Positions 11,903 through 22,300 of a DNA stretch of 64,000 nucleotides are shown here, one piece after another. The first letter of the stretch is position 1. Each line of letters opens with the position of its first letter. Both the position numbers and the translations under genes were made by a program. Below the pieces are notes generated by a model. It did no database searches. It was not told the DNA's origin and saw only the letters and a list, made by a program, of their open reading frames with translations. The stretch is from Jaminaea rosea (taxonomy: Eukaryota > Basidiomycota > Exobasidiomycetes > Microstromatales): positions 620,001-684,000 of the forward strand of contig NW_020289976.1 of the NCBI RefSeq assembly GCF_003144245.1, given 5' to 3'.

Positions 11903-12403
11903 GTCGAAGACGATGTCGCTGCGAGCGTTGGTGATAGGAAGAAATGAAGTGAAAGAAAGCTCGTCCAACCGGCGGAGAGAGCAACCTTGCAGCCGCGCCC
12001 CGCTTTGACTCCCTCGCCCATCAACGGAAGAGGCGAAGCGAGCATAGGAGAGTGTCAGAGGAAGAATGACGTTAGAGTACGGTCACCGGGCACGTTCAAG
12101 AGGATACATGCCTACTTGTGCTGCGCTACTGTGTACCTGCCCTTCATCTCCCGAGCTGGTAGAGCTCCCACAGTCCTCGTATGCCTCACACGTCGTCCCT
12201 ACCCTCGGGCCCCTCGCAGGCGCCGCGGGCACCATGAGCTTCGGAGGTCGCGACGGTAACGAGCACCACTCAGCGCAGAGTGCGTGCAGCACCACCAAGC
12301 CGCTAGAAGACCTGCTCTGGGATATGAACTATCCAATGCAGATCAAACGAACACCACACAGTGTGTCCAGGCCGAGGAAAACGGCCAAAAGAACGCGGCA
12401 AAA
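11903..12403. other. Intergenic, TRP4 upstream region
   Basis: About 500 bp between the TRP4 start and the 3' end of the tRNA gene. An open frame on the plus strand (12066-12800) crosses the tRNA gene and shows no domain, so I do not count it. I see no other structure. Confidence 0.5.
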
Positions 12404-12496
12404 AACCAACGGCGGGACTCGAACCCGCAACCTCTGCTTGATTTGCGATTATGACAAACTTAGGAAAGCAACGCCCTACCATTGGGCTACGCCGGC
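12404..12496 (-). tRNA. tRNA-Arg(CCU) with a 21-nt intron
   Basis: On the minus strand the cloverleaf folds completely. The acceptor stem is GCCGGCG with CGTTGGT (three G-U pairs, including G1-U72). The D arm is TAGCCCAATGGTAGGGC, which also matches the A box. The anticodon stem is TTGCT/AGCAG with loop T-T-C-C-T-A-A, and the T arm GCGGG-TTCGAGT-CCCGC contains the B box. The anticodon CCT reads the arginine codon AGG. A 21-nt intron sits at the canonical place, one base 3' of the anticodon (about 12443-12463). A run of six T (12400-12405 on the minus strand) overlaps the 3' end and serves as the Pol III terminator. Mature length is 72 nt. The variable loop is short (AGGTT), so this is a class I tRNA. 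Confidence 0.88.
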
Positions 12497-12888
12497 CTTT
12501 GTCAATCTTGACGCAAAAGCAGAATATATTCTCAACCCAAAACGACTCACAGAAAACGACGTCGGATTCAGCGGCGACGCGTTCGAGACGGCTCGCTTCC
12601 CTCCCCACCTCTCACCCTACCAATCACCCGCTCATTTCTTGCCGGTACAGTGCTCATACCGCTTCTACTTGCCTTCTGATGAAGGCGACGGACCGCTCTT
12701 TCAGCGGACAGCGTTCCGACCGCTGCCGTGCAAGCAATCTCACTGCGCACGCGGGCTACGGTCCAGCTCAAGCGGAAACGTATTTGCCGATTGTCCCTGA
12801 ACTTGCAGTGCACGAGCGCAGCCTTGATTCAGACCATATATGACAGTCCTCTTCCTTCATCTCTCAGTCGACTCTGCGCTTCGTCGCC
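12497..12888. other. tRNA 5' flank and promoter of the first secreted-protein gene
   Basis: No gene seen. A TATA-like stretch (CATATATG, core 12837-12841) lies about 50 bp upstream of the ATG at 12889, followed by a CT-rich leader. Confidence 0.45.
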
Positions 12889-13514
12889 ATGCTCGTCAGG
12901 CGCCTCTTGTTCATCGTTACTGCTCTGGCCTTCGCAGACCGCATGGCCACAACGCAGATCAGAACGGCGTTCCTCTGCTCGATTGACGCAGAACAGTCTT
13001 GCATTTTGTGAGCTTGTGTGGTCCCGGTAAGTAGGCTGATCTAGCGCACTGATAGATTGTCTTCCCGCAGCGCCGGCCAAGGTGTCATCGTGAAAGGCAC
13101 TGGGATCATCGGCTCTGGCCCAATTGGCGGCGGCTCCACTGGCACACTTTACCTCATCGACAAGGTCGGTGGCTGGGGATCCACCCTTGGCTGCGACGGG
13201 CAAGGGTGGTGGGGGTTCGACTTTCGTGGGAAGAGCAGGGACGCATACTTCAGCGGCAAGACACAGCAGGTGAACGGAAAGCTTTCGGTGAGCGTGGCCT
13301 GGTCTCTGAGGTCGGGAGGTCTCCCGAGAATGACGGCCCTGCCACGACTGCCTCACAGGCTTTCTTCAGCAGCGATCAGAGCAACGGTACGACGCACGGC
13401 GAGATCAGATCGAGGTCCGTTGGCGATGATCTATCAATCTTCTGCACAGTGAGTCCGCAGCGCATACGCGTCCTGACTGGCACGCTTATAATCGCCACGC
13501 ACTTTCAGGCCTAG
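12889..13514 (+). CDS. Small secreted cysteine protein, copy A of tandem array
   Basis: Exons 12889-13007, 13071-13287, 13359-13448 and 13509-13514 encode 143 aa. The N-terminus (M-L-V-R-R-L-L-F-I-V-T-A-L-A-F-A) is a likely signal peptide. The mature part has four cysteines: C-x7-C (C-S-I-D-A-E-Q-S-C), a third in L-G-C-D-G-Q-G, and a fourth at I-F-C-T-A next to the stop. It shares with copies B and C the blocks L-Y-L-I-D-K-x-G-G, G-K-T-Q-Q-V-N-G-K-L-S and G-D-D-L. Intron phases match (phase 2, then phase 0), and exon 2 is exactly 217 nt in all three. Copy A alone seems to have a third intron and a last exon of two codons (Ala-stop). That intron is inferred from GT-AG sites and from the C-x-A ending shared with copy C. 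I do not recognise the family. Confidence 0.75.
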
Positions 13515-13856
13515 ATGGAGGGCACACTGCCGCCAACGTCTCTATTGCCGTATCAATGTATTCTTCCAAGTAGCCTTCCAACTCCTTTCGCGCGGGGTAC
13601 ATAGTGCCCGTTCTCTCATGGGCTCGTACGCATTTGACCACATTCTGCGCGCCGTGACGTCGTCTGCTGGCGAGATGTGTCGCGCGAGCGGCATACCATG
13701 AACCCTGCTGCCCAGCCAATTGACGAAAGGCAGAGGGTTGACCAAAGGGCAGCGGGGCACCGGACGAAGTACTGAAAGGGGCGAAGATCCTTCAGCTTTG
13801 GCCGAGCCTCTTTCTTTCAGCCATTGAGACCCCCGTTGCCCCTCTCGTATCGCAGC
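13515..13856. other. Spacer between copies A and B
   Basis: 342 bp with no gene. It must hold the 3' end of copy A and the promoter of copy B, and has a pyrimidine-rich leader (about 13800-13850). Confidence 0.5.
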
Positions 13857-14460
13857 ATGTTCACCAAGGCCTATCTTCTCATCGCCGTGGCTGTCGCCCT
13901 CGCTATCGCCCGCGCTGAGGGCGAAGCTCAGATCGATCCCGCGCTCCAGTGCACTACGGACTTGGAGCAGTCGTGCATCTTGTGAGTATCGCTGCAGGTC
14001 GAGTTGCTGCCAGTCGCTGAGCCGGGTTGCCTCTTCCTTCTTGCCGTGCTCCCACGCAGCGCTGCTGCCGGAATCAATGTTACGGGTAAGGGTATTGCTA
14101 GCTCTGTAGCCCCTGGTCCGGGATTGCCGGGTATGGTCCATCTGATTGACAAGGCTGGCGGATCTGGCAATATCACGGGCTGTCAGGGCCAGGCCACCTG
14201 GCTCTTCGATTACACTGGCGAAAGCAAGGAGGCTTCCTTCAGTGGCAAGATGCAGCAGGTCAACGGCAAACTCAGTGTGAGTCAGCGTGGCCAAGCTTTC
14301 ACCGTGTGCTATGGCTGACACCCTTACATTGAATCCGCAGGGCTTCTTCAACAGCAATCCTACGATGATGGTGACGCGCGACGAAGTCAAGTCCGTCACG
14401 AAGGGGGACGACATGACTGTCTACTGTGCCATGAGCTCCAAAGTTTTCGGGGGAATCTGA
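13857..14460 (+). CDS. Small secreted cysteine protein, copy B of tandem array
   Basis: Exons 13857-13981, 14060-14276 and 14341-14460 encode 153 aa. The signal peptide is clear (A-Y-L-L-I-A-V-A-V-A-L-A-I-A-R-A, likely cut after A-R-A). Cysteines are C-x7-C (C-T-T-D-L-E-Q-S-C), G-C-Q-G-Q-A and V-Y-C-A, matching A and C. G-N-I-T-G is a possible N-glycosylation site. Shared blocks are H-L-I-D-K-A-G-G, G-K-M-Q-Q-V-N-G-K-L-S-G-F-F and T-K-G-D-D-M. After the C-A that ends copy C, copy B runs on for 12 residues (M-S-S-K-V-F-G-G-I region). It is the most diverged copy in the middle block. Function is unknown. A secreted, possibly host-facing or wall-associated role is inference from size, cysteines and tandem duplication. 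Confidence 0.82.
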
Positions 14461-14999
14461 CGACAAGGGACTTATCTTTGCTGCCTTAGGCTCCTTGTGC
14501 TACATACGACGGCACAGCTTTCGAGCTCAGCGCAGGCGAGCGCTCCTGAAGAAGACAAGTTCGTATATCAGAACGCGAAAGAGTACTTCCTCCTTTAGAG
14601 AAATCCAATCTCCTCCCTTGACTTCCGCCGTTCCTCTCGCAACCTTGCCGCAGCACCAGTGCCGACAAGTTGTTAGAGACAAATGCGCTTATGGGGTCGA
14701 TACAGACTGTTTCGAGAGACTGCGTCGATGGACAGTTTGGCCGTCTCCCTCGTGACGCTCAACTTGCTTTGACCCTTGCGATAGGTTGTAAGGCGATGCT
14801 CGATTCCCGCCGACTATATCTTTCGCTGCCTGCACAATGCTGAATGCAATGAGAGGCTCGTGCGCCGCACACTCCTGTCCGTAAAGGGTAGCGGGCTCAC
14901 TGGGCAACGTGCCGGCAGTGAATATCGTCGCTCGAGCACGTCAACGACGTCTTCTCCCCCCTCTTGCCTCCTCATACGACAGCATCCTGTGCTGACAGC
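14461..14999. other. Spacer between copies B and C
   Basis: 539 bp. I searched by eye for remnants of the shared C-x7-C and Q-Q-V-N-G-K blocks on both strands and found none, so there is no visible fourth copy. A TATA-like CTATATC lies near 14814-14820, about 185 bp upstream of the copy C start. Confidence 0.5.
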
Positions 15000-15553
15000 A
15001 TGTTCGCCGCTTACCTCCTTGTTGTCATTGCTACCGCCGCTACGACGGCTCATGCCAGCGCTGCGCTGACGTGTACCACGGACCCTGAGCTGTCTTGCAT
15101 CATGTGAGTGCGAAAGCAACAGCACGGTCGAGGCAATGCTCATCAGACTTCGCCATCCGCAGCGCCGGAAAGGGCATCACCGTTACAGGCAAGAACATCA
15201 CCGCCTCTGGCCCCCTCGGTAGGAATGTGCAAGGCACCCTCTACGTCATTGACCCGGCTGGGGGTAATGGCGACATCCTGGGCTGCGGCGGTCAAGGAGC
15301 TTGGGGCTTTGACTACGCAGGCAAAGACAAGGATGCCTACTTCAATGGAAAGACGCAGCAGGTCAATGGAAAGCTATCCGTACGTCTGCAACGCAAGGTG
15401 GCTGGGGTACCGATTCCGTAACGCTGACCACGTCTCCGAGTGTCACTCGCCACTGCGCAGGGCTTCTTTGCCAGTAACTCGGCCGTCAAGGTGACCCACG
15501 ATGAGGTCAAGTCCTACTCCAAGGGCGATGACTTGTGGCTGTACTGCGCCTGA
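15000..15553 (+). CDS. Small secreted cysteine protein, copy C of tandem array
   Basis: Exons 15000-15103, 15163-15379 and 15461-15553 encode 137 aa. The signal peptide M-F-A-A-Y-L-L-V-V-I-A-T-A-A-T-T-A-H-A ends in a good A-x-A cleavage site. Cysteines are C-x7-C (C-T-T-D-P-E-L-S-C), G-C-G-G-Q-G and L-Y-C-A-stop. The N-I-T in G-K-N-I-T-A-S is a possible N-glycosylation site. It is the cleanest model of the array and shows the likely ancestral form: short signal exon, 217-nt middle exon (phase 2 to phase 0) and 31-codon last exon. The mature protein is rich in Gly and aromatic residues with alternating hydrophobic strands, suggesting a small disulfide-bonded beta fold. That fold is inference. 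Confidence 0.85.
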
Positions 15554-16074
15554 TCTTGAGAGGGATCACAACGCATGTCAAGCAATTCGATCGATTCGAG
15601 TGCTCTGTCGTGACCCTGTGCAGAATTGTCGCCAAGGCGCGCTTCTTGCATACCTACTTGACCTTAAGAAGATGCTCGAGCCCCACAGCTTGAAGATGAG
15701 CGTGCCTACGATGACCTCGGATCCTGTCCTGTTGAAGGACGCAAGGACTTGCGGCTACGCGGTGCAGACTGGGTGTGACGGCGGACGCGTCAGGGCAAGG
15801 GTGGGCAGAGAATACTGATCGATTGAGAGGGCAAAGACGAACAGCAAGGAATAGAGTATCAAGAAGACGAACGTGTGGGGATGAGGGGAGTGTAGAAGGT
15901 CGTTCGAGAGGATTAGGTAGAGGTGTGGATGTTTGTCTTCGACGCTGCGGAGAGGAAAGGGTATCGTGGGCGTGCACCAAGTGACGAGGCTGTGCCTGAT
16001 GCTACCGAGTCACCTCGGCGCACGACCTGCTGGTTCCCGTAACGCAACGTGGTGGAAGTGTGGGGTACGTCTTT
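15554..16074. other. Intergenic after the secreted-protein array
   Basis: About 520 bp between copy C and the convergent MARVEL gene stop at 16075. The open frames here are short and featureless. Nothing else seen. Confidence 0.5.
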
Positions 16075-16742
16075 TTACGCCTCGCTCAGGCCGTCCTTGA
16101 GCCCACGCCCACCACGGAAAGCGCCGCCGCCAATAGCGGCAACGACAGCGAGCATGATGGTGAGGAGAGCCCATCCGATCCAGCCAAACGCCTCGAGAGC
16201 GCGGAGGGAATTGCAGTAGTAGTAGCCGTGGTTGGAGCAGTCAGTGCCAATGCGGTTGGCGAGCGAGGCCGAGCCTGCGAGCCAGAAGATCCAGGTGAGG
16301 AACAGCCAGATGCCGTGCCCTGCAATCGAGGTGACGACTCCACCGACACCGGTCAGGAAGAGGGCAGTCTACGCGAGGGAGGAGGTAAGGGGAAGCAGTC
16401 AGTCTCTAGCTGTCCCGCATTGAGTCCGCTTCATTGACACGCCGCACTCACGTAGGCGATGGAGAAGAGGAAGGTCCACCATCCGGTAAAGACCCAGAAG
16501 TGAACGCGGTTGACCAGCGGCTGGTCGTGGAGCTCATCGCCCTGGAAGTAGTTCTGCGCGTGCGTGCGATTGGAAGAGTCAGCCTCTCAACTCTTTGGAA
16601 CTCGGCCAGGCCGCGCCACACGCACAGCATTGTAGTCGTGCGTCAAGACCGAAGCGATGATGGCAACGACGAGGGAGATGAAGACGAGGACGCCAAAGGT
16701 GATGGGGTGGCCCCTGCGGACGTGCGAGGAAAAGTCGACCAT
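16075..16742 (-). CDS. MARVEL-like four-TM membrane protein
   Basis: Exons 16742-16626, 16553-16452 and 16368-16075 give 170 aa, all junctions in phase 0. Four hydrophobic segments lie at about residues 14-34, 57-79, 88-112 and 132-156, both termini are short and polar, and R-R-G-H-P precedes TM1. The last loop carries D-C-x6-Y-C-x-S before TM4 (E-A-F-G-W-I-G-W). This is the pattern of small fungal MARVEL-domain proteins, which sit in the plasma membrane or secretory vesicles. The specific role is unknown. The C-terminus (G-G-R-G-L-K-D-G-L-S-E-A) is cytosolic by topology. The open frame in the genomic sequence is broken up by introns, so the gene is easy to miss. The start at 16742 is the only ATG ahead of TM1. 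Confidence 0.8.
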
Positions 16743-17504
16743 GCTGTGCGTGGGAGGTAGCTAGGTAGGTAGGTAGCTTGGTGGTGGCGGGCGGTTGTTG
16801 CAGAATGGATGCAGAGGAAAAGAGACGTGATTGAGGAAGCGTCGCATTTTCTTGTCCCTTATACGAACGGATGGCCGCTCCGCTCGACCGATGACGCACG
16901 ACGCACTGCTGCACGGCGGCGGCGAGGCTGGATCGCCCATGCCTCGATTTCCCCTTGTGCGACGGCCGCCGCTTTCCGCGACTCGCGGCGACAAAGGGCC
17001 ACCCACACACAGCCCTCCACAGACCCGCAGACAAAGCGGCGCCTCAACTCACGTCGCCGGCATCTGCGGCCCAGAGCATAGCATAACATAGCATGGTCTC
17101 GCCCGGCCCTCGTCACGGCCCTCGTCATGGCCCTCGTCATGAAGTTTGCTTAACCAAAGCTGGAACCAGGCCGTGATGAATTCTCACACTTCTCGTCGCC
17201 GACGAGCCCCACCGAATCCGTAAATGGGAGCAAGCTCGCCTGTCGTACCATATACGTCATCTCCCTACACGCCTGCGTCGGCGAATTTTATTCGACCTCG
17301 ACTCTCGCGCATAAGATTGAAGGCGACGTGACCCCCATTCCGCCAAGCATGGACCTGCCTGTTCACTCGCCCACTCAGGCCCCGATTGACAGCCGGCGGT
17401 AGCGTAGTGACCTCCTCGTGACGAGAAAGTGATTGTCATTACAGCAGCAGTGAGATGTCGAAAGGGCTGCATCGTCAAGAATTCGATCCTTCGTGTCCAC
17501 ACTT
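16743..17504. other. Intergenic, upstream of the MARVEL gene
   Basis: About 760 bp holding the 3' end of AUR1 and the promoter of the MARVEL-like gene. It contains a three-unit 12-bp repeat (listed separately) and a run of imperfect GCATA units around 17075-17094. The open frames in this stretch (for example 16579-17034 minus) lack domains and overlap the MARVEL exons. Confidence 0.5.
17105..17140 (+). repeat. 12-bp tandem repeat, three units
   Basis: Three head-to-tail copies of GGCCCTCGTCAY at 17105-17116, 17117-17128 and 17129-17140. Units 2 and 3 are identical and unit 1 differs at the last base. It lies about 360 bp upstream of the MARVEL-like gene start (minus strand), so it may be promoter sequence or a neutral minisatellite. 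Confidence 0.8.
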
Positions 17505-19030
17505 CTACGCCCCCCAATCGTCAAATGAGTCCCTCTCTGCGTCTTGCCGTGATGACTCCTTCGCCTTTGTCGCCTCCTTGCCAGGTACGGGCTTTGGCGT
17601 CGCTGATCTGCTAGCAACCTCTTCCCCCTCCTCCGTGACCGCGAACAGCGTCTCAGAGTCCTCTCTCCCCTTGACCGCAGCGCCGTTGCTCCCTCTCGCA
17701 GCCGCCTCAACATCACTGCTTCTGCGTGGCAGCGCACTCATTGCGACATCCTCTGACCGCCTCTCCAAGTGCAGCTGCGACTGCGACGCCTGCATTAATG
17801 TAGTAAAAGGCGCAGGAGCAGATGGATTCGTTGGGTAGTACTCCTCCATGTAGTGTCTCTGCGTGTCGTCGAGGAACAGATAGAAGCTCAGCGTTGCCAG
17901 GCATCCTCCTCCGACCAGGTCGACGAGGTAGTGGTGCTGGAGGTACATGGTGCACCAGTAGAGCCAAAAGGCGTACATCCAGTAGAAAATGCGCACGTCG
18001 ATTGCCAACTTGTTGCCCTTGCCTAGCCAGCGGCCCAGTAGCCCTCGCCCGCTACCATCACCGAGTGAGAGCTGAATAGGGAAAAAGTAGCTGCAGAAGA
18101 GCGCTTCCATCGTTGCGCTCCCGGCGTGGAGCGAGGGGAATGCGCCAAAGGGGACTGGAGCATTGGTGAATGTGAGCGTGTAGCCGTGCCCGCCAAAGAG
18201 GGCGTCGATGCGTGCGAGGCCGGCCGGGGAGCCTAGAGCGTACCACCAAGAAGGCAAAGGGTCAGCTTTGACACCACCATGCCTAGCTTGTCACGCTCGC
18301 CGCACTCACCCTTCATGCTGTAGTTGGCTGGCGTCAATCCCTCTCTCAACTCGTACCAAGGCGGCGCAGTAGGGAACGTCACCTGAATAATGACTCCCAC
18401 CAGGTTCAGGAACCCAAAAGCCGACCCAAAGAACTTGACGCTGCCCGGCGGTCCAAAGACGAAGAGGAAAGCAGCAACAAAGAAAGGCCCAGCAAAATGC
18501 ACGATGCCGTACGGAATCCACGCAAGGACGTCCAAAACAGGATGCCCGGCTCGAGTCAGGATGTCCGAAATGTTGGCCCCATACCAGATAGTCTCCAGCG
18601 TAGGAAGCACGCTCACCCAGATGTGAGGGCGAGTGGACGGTGACAAGAATCCAGACGAGTAGTAGAAGAGTAGCCACAAAAAGATGGGCGAAGCCGGCAA
18701 GAAGAATTGAGATGTGATGGGCAGAAGAATGGCCGTAATGTAAAGCGCAGGGATGGCCAGCTTGAGCGGAAAGCCTGGACTGCCCATGATAAACATGGAG
18801 AAGAGGGCAATTGTGATCATGATGGCGAATTTGAAGCGCTCTTTGCGTGTCGTGGTAGGCAACCAGGCTTTGAAGCGGGCAAGGGAGAGGGAGACGGACG
18901 TCGACGTCTCTAGGCGGGTAGCTGCATTGAGGATCGCAGCAACGAGGACGCTCAAGAATCCCTTTGGTACCCACGATGGTACGGGCAGCGGAGGACCCGG
19001 CACATGCTCGAGATGTGCGGGGAGTGGCAT
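17505..19030 (-). CDS. AUR1: Inositol phosphorylceramide synthase, catalytic subunit
   Basis: Exons 19030-18310 and 18232-17505 encode 482 aa. Aur1 moves phosphoinositol from phosphatidylinositol to ceramide in the Golgi, an essential fungal sphingolipid step and the target of aureobasidin A. Multiple membrane segments lie between about 85 and 260. The PAP2/LPP-type catalytic residues are visible in F-P-S-L-H-A-G-S-A-T-M (about 268-278) and H-H-Y-L-V-D-L-V-G-G (about 336-345, His and Asp). The intron splits the Gly codon before S-P-A-G-L-A-R-I-D. The tail (from about 375) is hydrophilic and Ser/Glu-rich, as in other fungal Aur1 proteins. The frame stays open upstream but without another ATG, so 19030 is the start. 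Confidence 0.94.
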
Positions 19031-19356
19031 GCCCGGCGTGAAGAGAGTGTGGTGTTGGAGGAGGAGGAGGAGGAGGTGTTGCGAGCGAGGGAGGAAATCT
19101 ACGAGACTCAATCGAAGATCGCCGCATCAACGGACCGCGGGCGGACGGACGGACGGACAGGCAAAGGCGGGAGCAACGCGCCGCCACGCCAAAGTTAGAG
19201 GGGGAGAGACAGGGAGAGACCAACACCACGTCTTATGAGACCATCCCTTCTTCTACTTGCTGATCGGGCTTCGGCATTGCAGGTTGCGATCGGGGTACAC
19301 GCGAGGCAAAGAATGGAGCAGCTACGTGTACAACATCGTCTCTCTCTCTCCCGCTC
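19031..19356. other. Intergenic, AUR1 promoter and OGT 3' end
   Basis: 326 bp between the AUR1 start and the upstream O-GlcNAc transferase stop (both minus). It has a short GGAC tetranucleotide run (about 19142-19157) and a GA-rich tract. No gene seen. Confidence 0.5.
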
Positions 19357-22300
19357 TCACGCACTGCCCAGCTGCCCAACAAAGATGTGACCGCTGCTGG
19401 CTGCTCGCTCATCCTCACTCTGCAGCGCATCCCACTCTTGACTTTCTTCCACGTCCGTGCCCAAAGCCCAGCGTCGCCACGCCTCCTCGTAGCCGCGTTC
19501 CAAATCGCGCACCCATCCTTCCGTATCGAACAAGGGCATTGTGTCCCGATGGAGGAAGAGATTGCGACGCAGCTCGAGTAGCTGGCCTGAGCCGCGGCGA
19601 GTGAATGTGCTACTGGGAGCTTGAGGACCGATGGGCAGGCGGATGGACTCGCGGGAGGGAGCGACGGCTGCCGCCACGAGCTTGGCTGTATCGTTGACCT
19701 TCTGTGGGGCGGCGGATACGGGAGCTGGTACAGGCGCCTCTGCGGACGAGCCTCCGTTGGTAGCACGGGACTGAGCCTGAGCTTGGGCTTGGGCTTGAGC
19801 TTGCGCCTGAGCCTGCTGTTGAGCCTGGGCAGCCAGCTGTGCACTCGCCCCTACCCTCGTCAGCTCCGAGGCCGCAATGCTTGCTCCTGCCTCGGCTATT
19901 TCCTCCAGCTTCTCGCCCTCGGCCCCTACATACTCGTAGCGCACCGACTGCGCAAGCTCGACCGCCCTGGTCACATACTCCTCTACACTACCCACAATCA
20001 TCTGCTCCCCATACCCCGTCGCCCTCGCGATACTCGCTGCCACCAAGCTAGCCTGCTTGGCCTTCCACTTGGGCAAAGTCAAGATGGGCGTACCGCTCCA
20101 CAGGCAGTCACATGCCGTCGTGTGCGCGTTGACCTCAAACGTGTCGAGGAAAAGGTCCGCAACCCTACCGCGGCGGATGTGCTCCTCCTTGGGCGCCACG
20201 TCCGTAAAGACGATGCGAGAGCAGACCTCATCCCCCGCCCACTCCCTCGCCGTGCGCAGGATGTTGGGCTCTCCCGCAGCTGGGAAGCGAAGGAGCCACA
20301 GAATCGAGTTGGGCACTCGCTGCAGGACGTCAAGCCAAGCGCGGAAGACGACTGGTTCGATCTTGTAGATCTGGTTGAAGGTGGCAAACACGACGAAGTC
20401 GTCCGGCAAGCCAGGGAACAACTCCTTGCGCGCCTTCCAGCGACGCTCCTCCTCCTCAGCCCAAGCCTCGGTGTGAGACATCTCGTGTGGGCGCACGACT
20501 CCACCGTGAAGGTCAGAGCGACGAAGCTCCGGCTCACGGAAGCCTTGCTTGTGGTCGTTGACAAAATAGGAGTGGGGCATGTAGATGAAGCGTTCAGTGT
20601 ACATCCACGCATTGCTGGACTCCTCGGGGTCGATGTCGCCGGGCAAGTCGGTGGGGCGCACTCCTCCTTCGCTCGTAAGCCTCTGCCTCCACTGCTCCGC
20701 AGCGGTGACTTCGGGCGGGCAGACGATCTCGTCCGCAACCGTGTAGTCGGTCCAACTGCTGGCCATCCCGCCCGCGAAGCCCATGAACTGCATCTGAACC
20801 GGGCACGGCCTGGCCGCGAAAACTTCGTTGCGCGCCCCCTTGGTGTACCCATTCAGGTTCATGAGGATGTGGATCCCATCGTGAAGCACTCGATCGATGA
20901 TCTGACTCGTCGAGTATGCCGACACATCATAGAAGTGCTGCGCCTCTCCCTCAATCTTCTTGCGGTACGGCGAACTGTCGCTGGCCGTCGTCGCGTACAG
21001 GAAGACTTCGAAGCGCTTCGCATCGTGAAACCCAAAGACGGATTGCATCAGGTGGGCGAGCGGGTGATTGTTGAAGTCGCTCGAGACGTATCCAACGCGG
21101 ATCTTGGGTGCAGGGGGTGGAGGAGGTGGATAAACGTGGGGAGGTAGCCACGGCTGACTCAAGCTCGTCTGGGAGATGCGCAAGCCGTTGCGATGCGAGA
21201 TGAGGCGGATGGCGCGGGCGGACATGATGCCTTCGATGCCGTAGGAGAAGGTGTGAAATGGTAGGACCGTCGGTACCATGGGCGTGACGAGGGCCGAGGG
21301 GAGGTTGATCTTCGGGTAGCGAGCGACATCTCCCTGCGTGGGTTGGATGCGAGGCTGCTGTGAAGTGGCGCTGCTCACTTGCCCATAATGCTCCCGATAC
21401 CACCTGCGCTGACTGCGCTTGTGCAGGTGCTCGATCAGGCGGATGACGAAGCCACCTTCGTTGATCTGCAGTTTGCTGCGGTCCAGCGGGCCAAAAAAGG
21501 TCTTGAGTTGCTGTGCCCACTTGGCCGCAACCTCCTCGCGCCCATCTCCGATCGAGACAAGGATGACGCGCAGCCAGTTCTGCAGCGAATTAGAAGCTTG
21601 CAATGCCCCAGACCCATAGCGAGCACCATCACTTAGCTGCTTCTCCACGAGGGCAGCAGTCTGGTAGAGTAGCCCGTTCGGCTTGGCAAAGGCCTCGTCC
21701 CAGTCGCTGAGTGAGAGCAAACCATTGAGCAAGCCGCACATGGCCTCCGGCATCTGCGCAGAAGGATTGGCAGCCAACGCACGGCGATAGTACGGGAGCG
21801 CCTCCTCCGTCCTACTCGCATCGCGCAGACTGTTTCCTAGATTCGCGAGCGCAACATCAAAGGTTGGATGCAGATGCACCGCCTTCTCGTAGTTCTGAAT
21901 GGCCTCCTTCAGGTGGCCGAGATCCTTGAGAAGTGAGCCCAGATTGGTGTACAAATGAGGATGTGTGTTGTCCATGGAAATGCCAGCTTGGTAGTAGCAC
22001 ATGGCGAGCCCCTGTCCATTAACCGTCTGCGGCTGTCCGGCAGGGTTGGCGATGACAGTTACGACGGGAAGGCCGCTGAGGAGGATGCCCAGGTTGTTGC
22101 AGGTTGACGCAGAGGGGTTGAGGGCTAGGGCAAGGTAGTAAAGAGGCAGCAGGAGGGAGGTCGACGGTGGGATGCCGCCCAGGGTGAGCACACCGTGCTG
22201 CGATGGCGCAGGGTTGGCAGTCGCGTCTTGAAATAGCTTCGAAAGAGTGAGGAAGATGGTGCTCGTCGTCTGCACACATTGCTGGACTGCCTTGGGATTG

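Noticed and set aside
12066-12800. 244-aa open frame on the plus strand over the tRNA gene
   Set aside because: It runs across the tRNA and its intron, has no domain and shows no promoter of its own; a chance GC-rich frame.
14461-14999. Possible fourth copy of the secreted-protein gene
   Set aside because: No trace of the C-x7-C or Q-Q-V-N-G-K blocks on either strand.
19621-21147. 508-aa open frame antisense to the O-GlcNAc transferase
   Set aside because: It is an exact shadow of conserved catalytic codons; its length comes from the strong codon bias of the sense strand.
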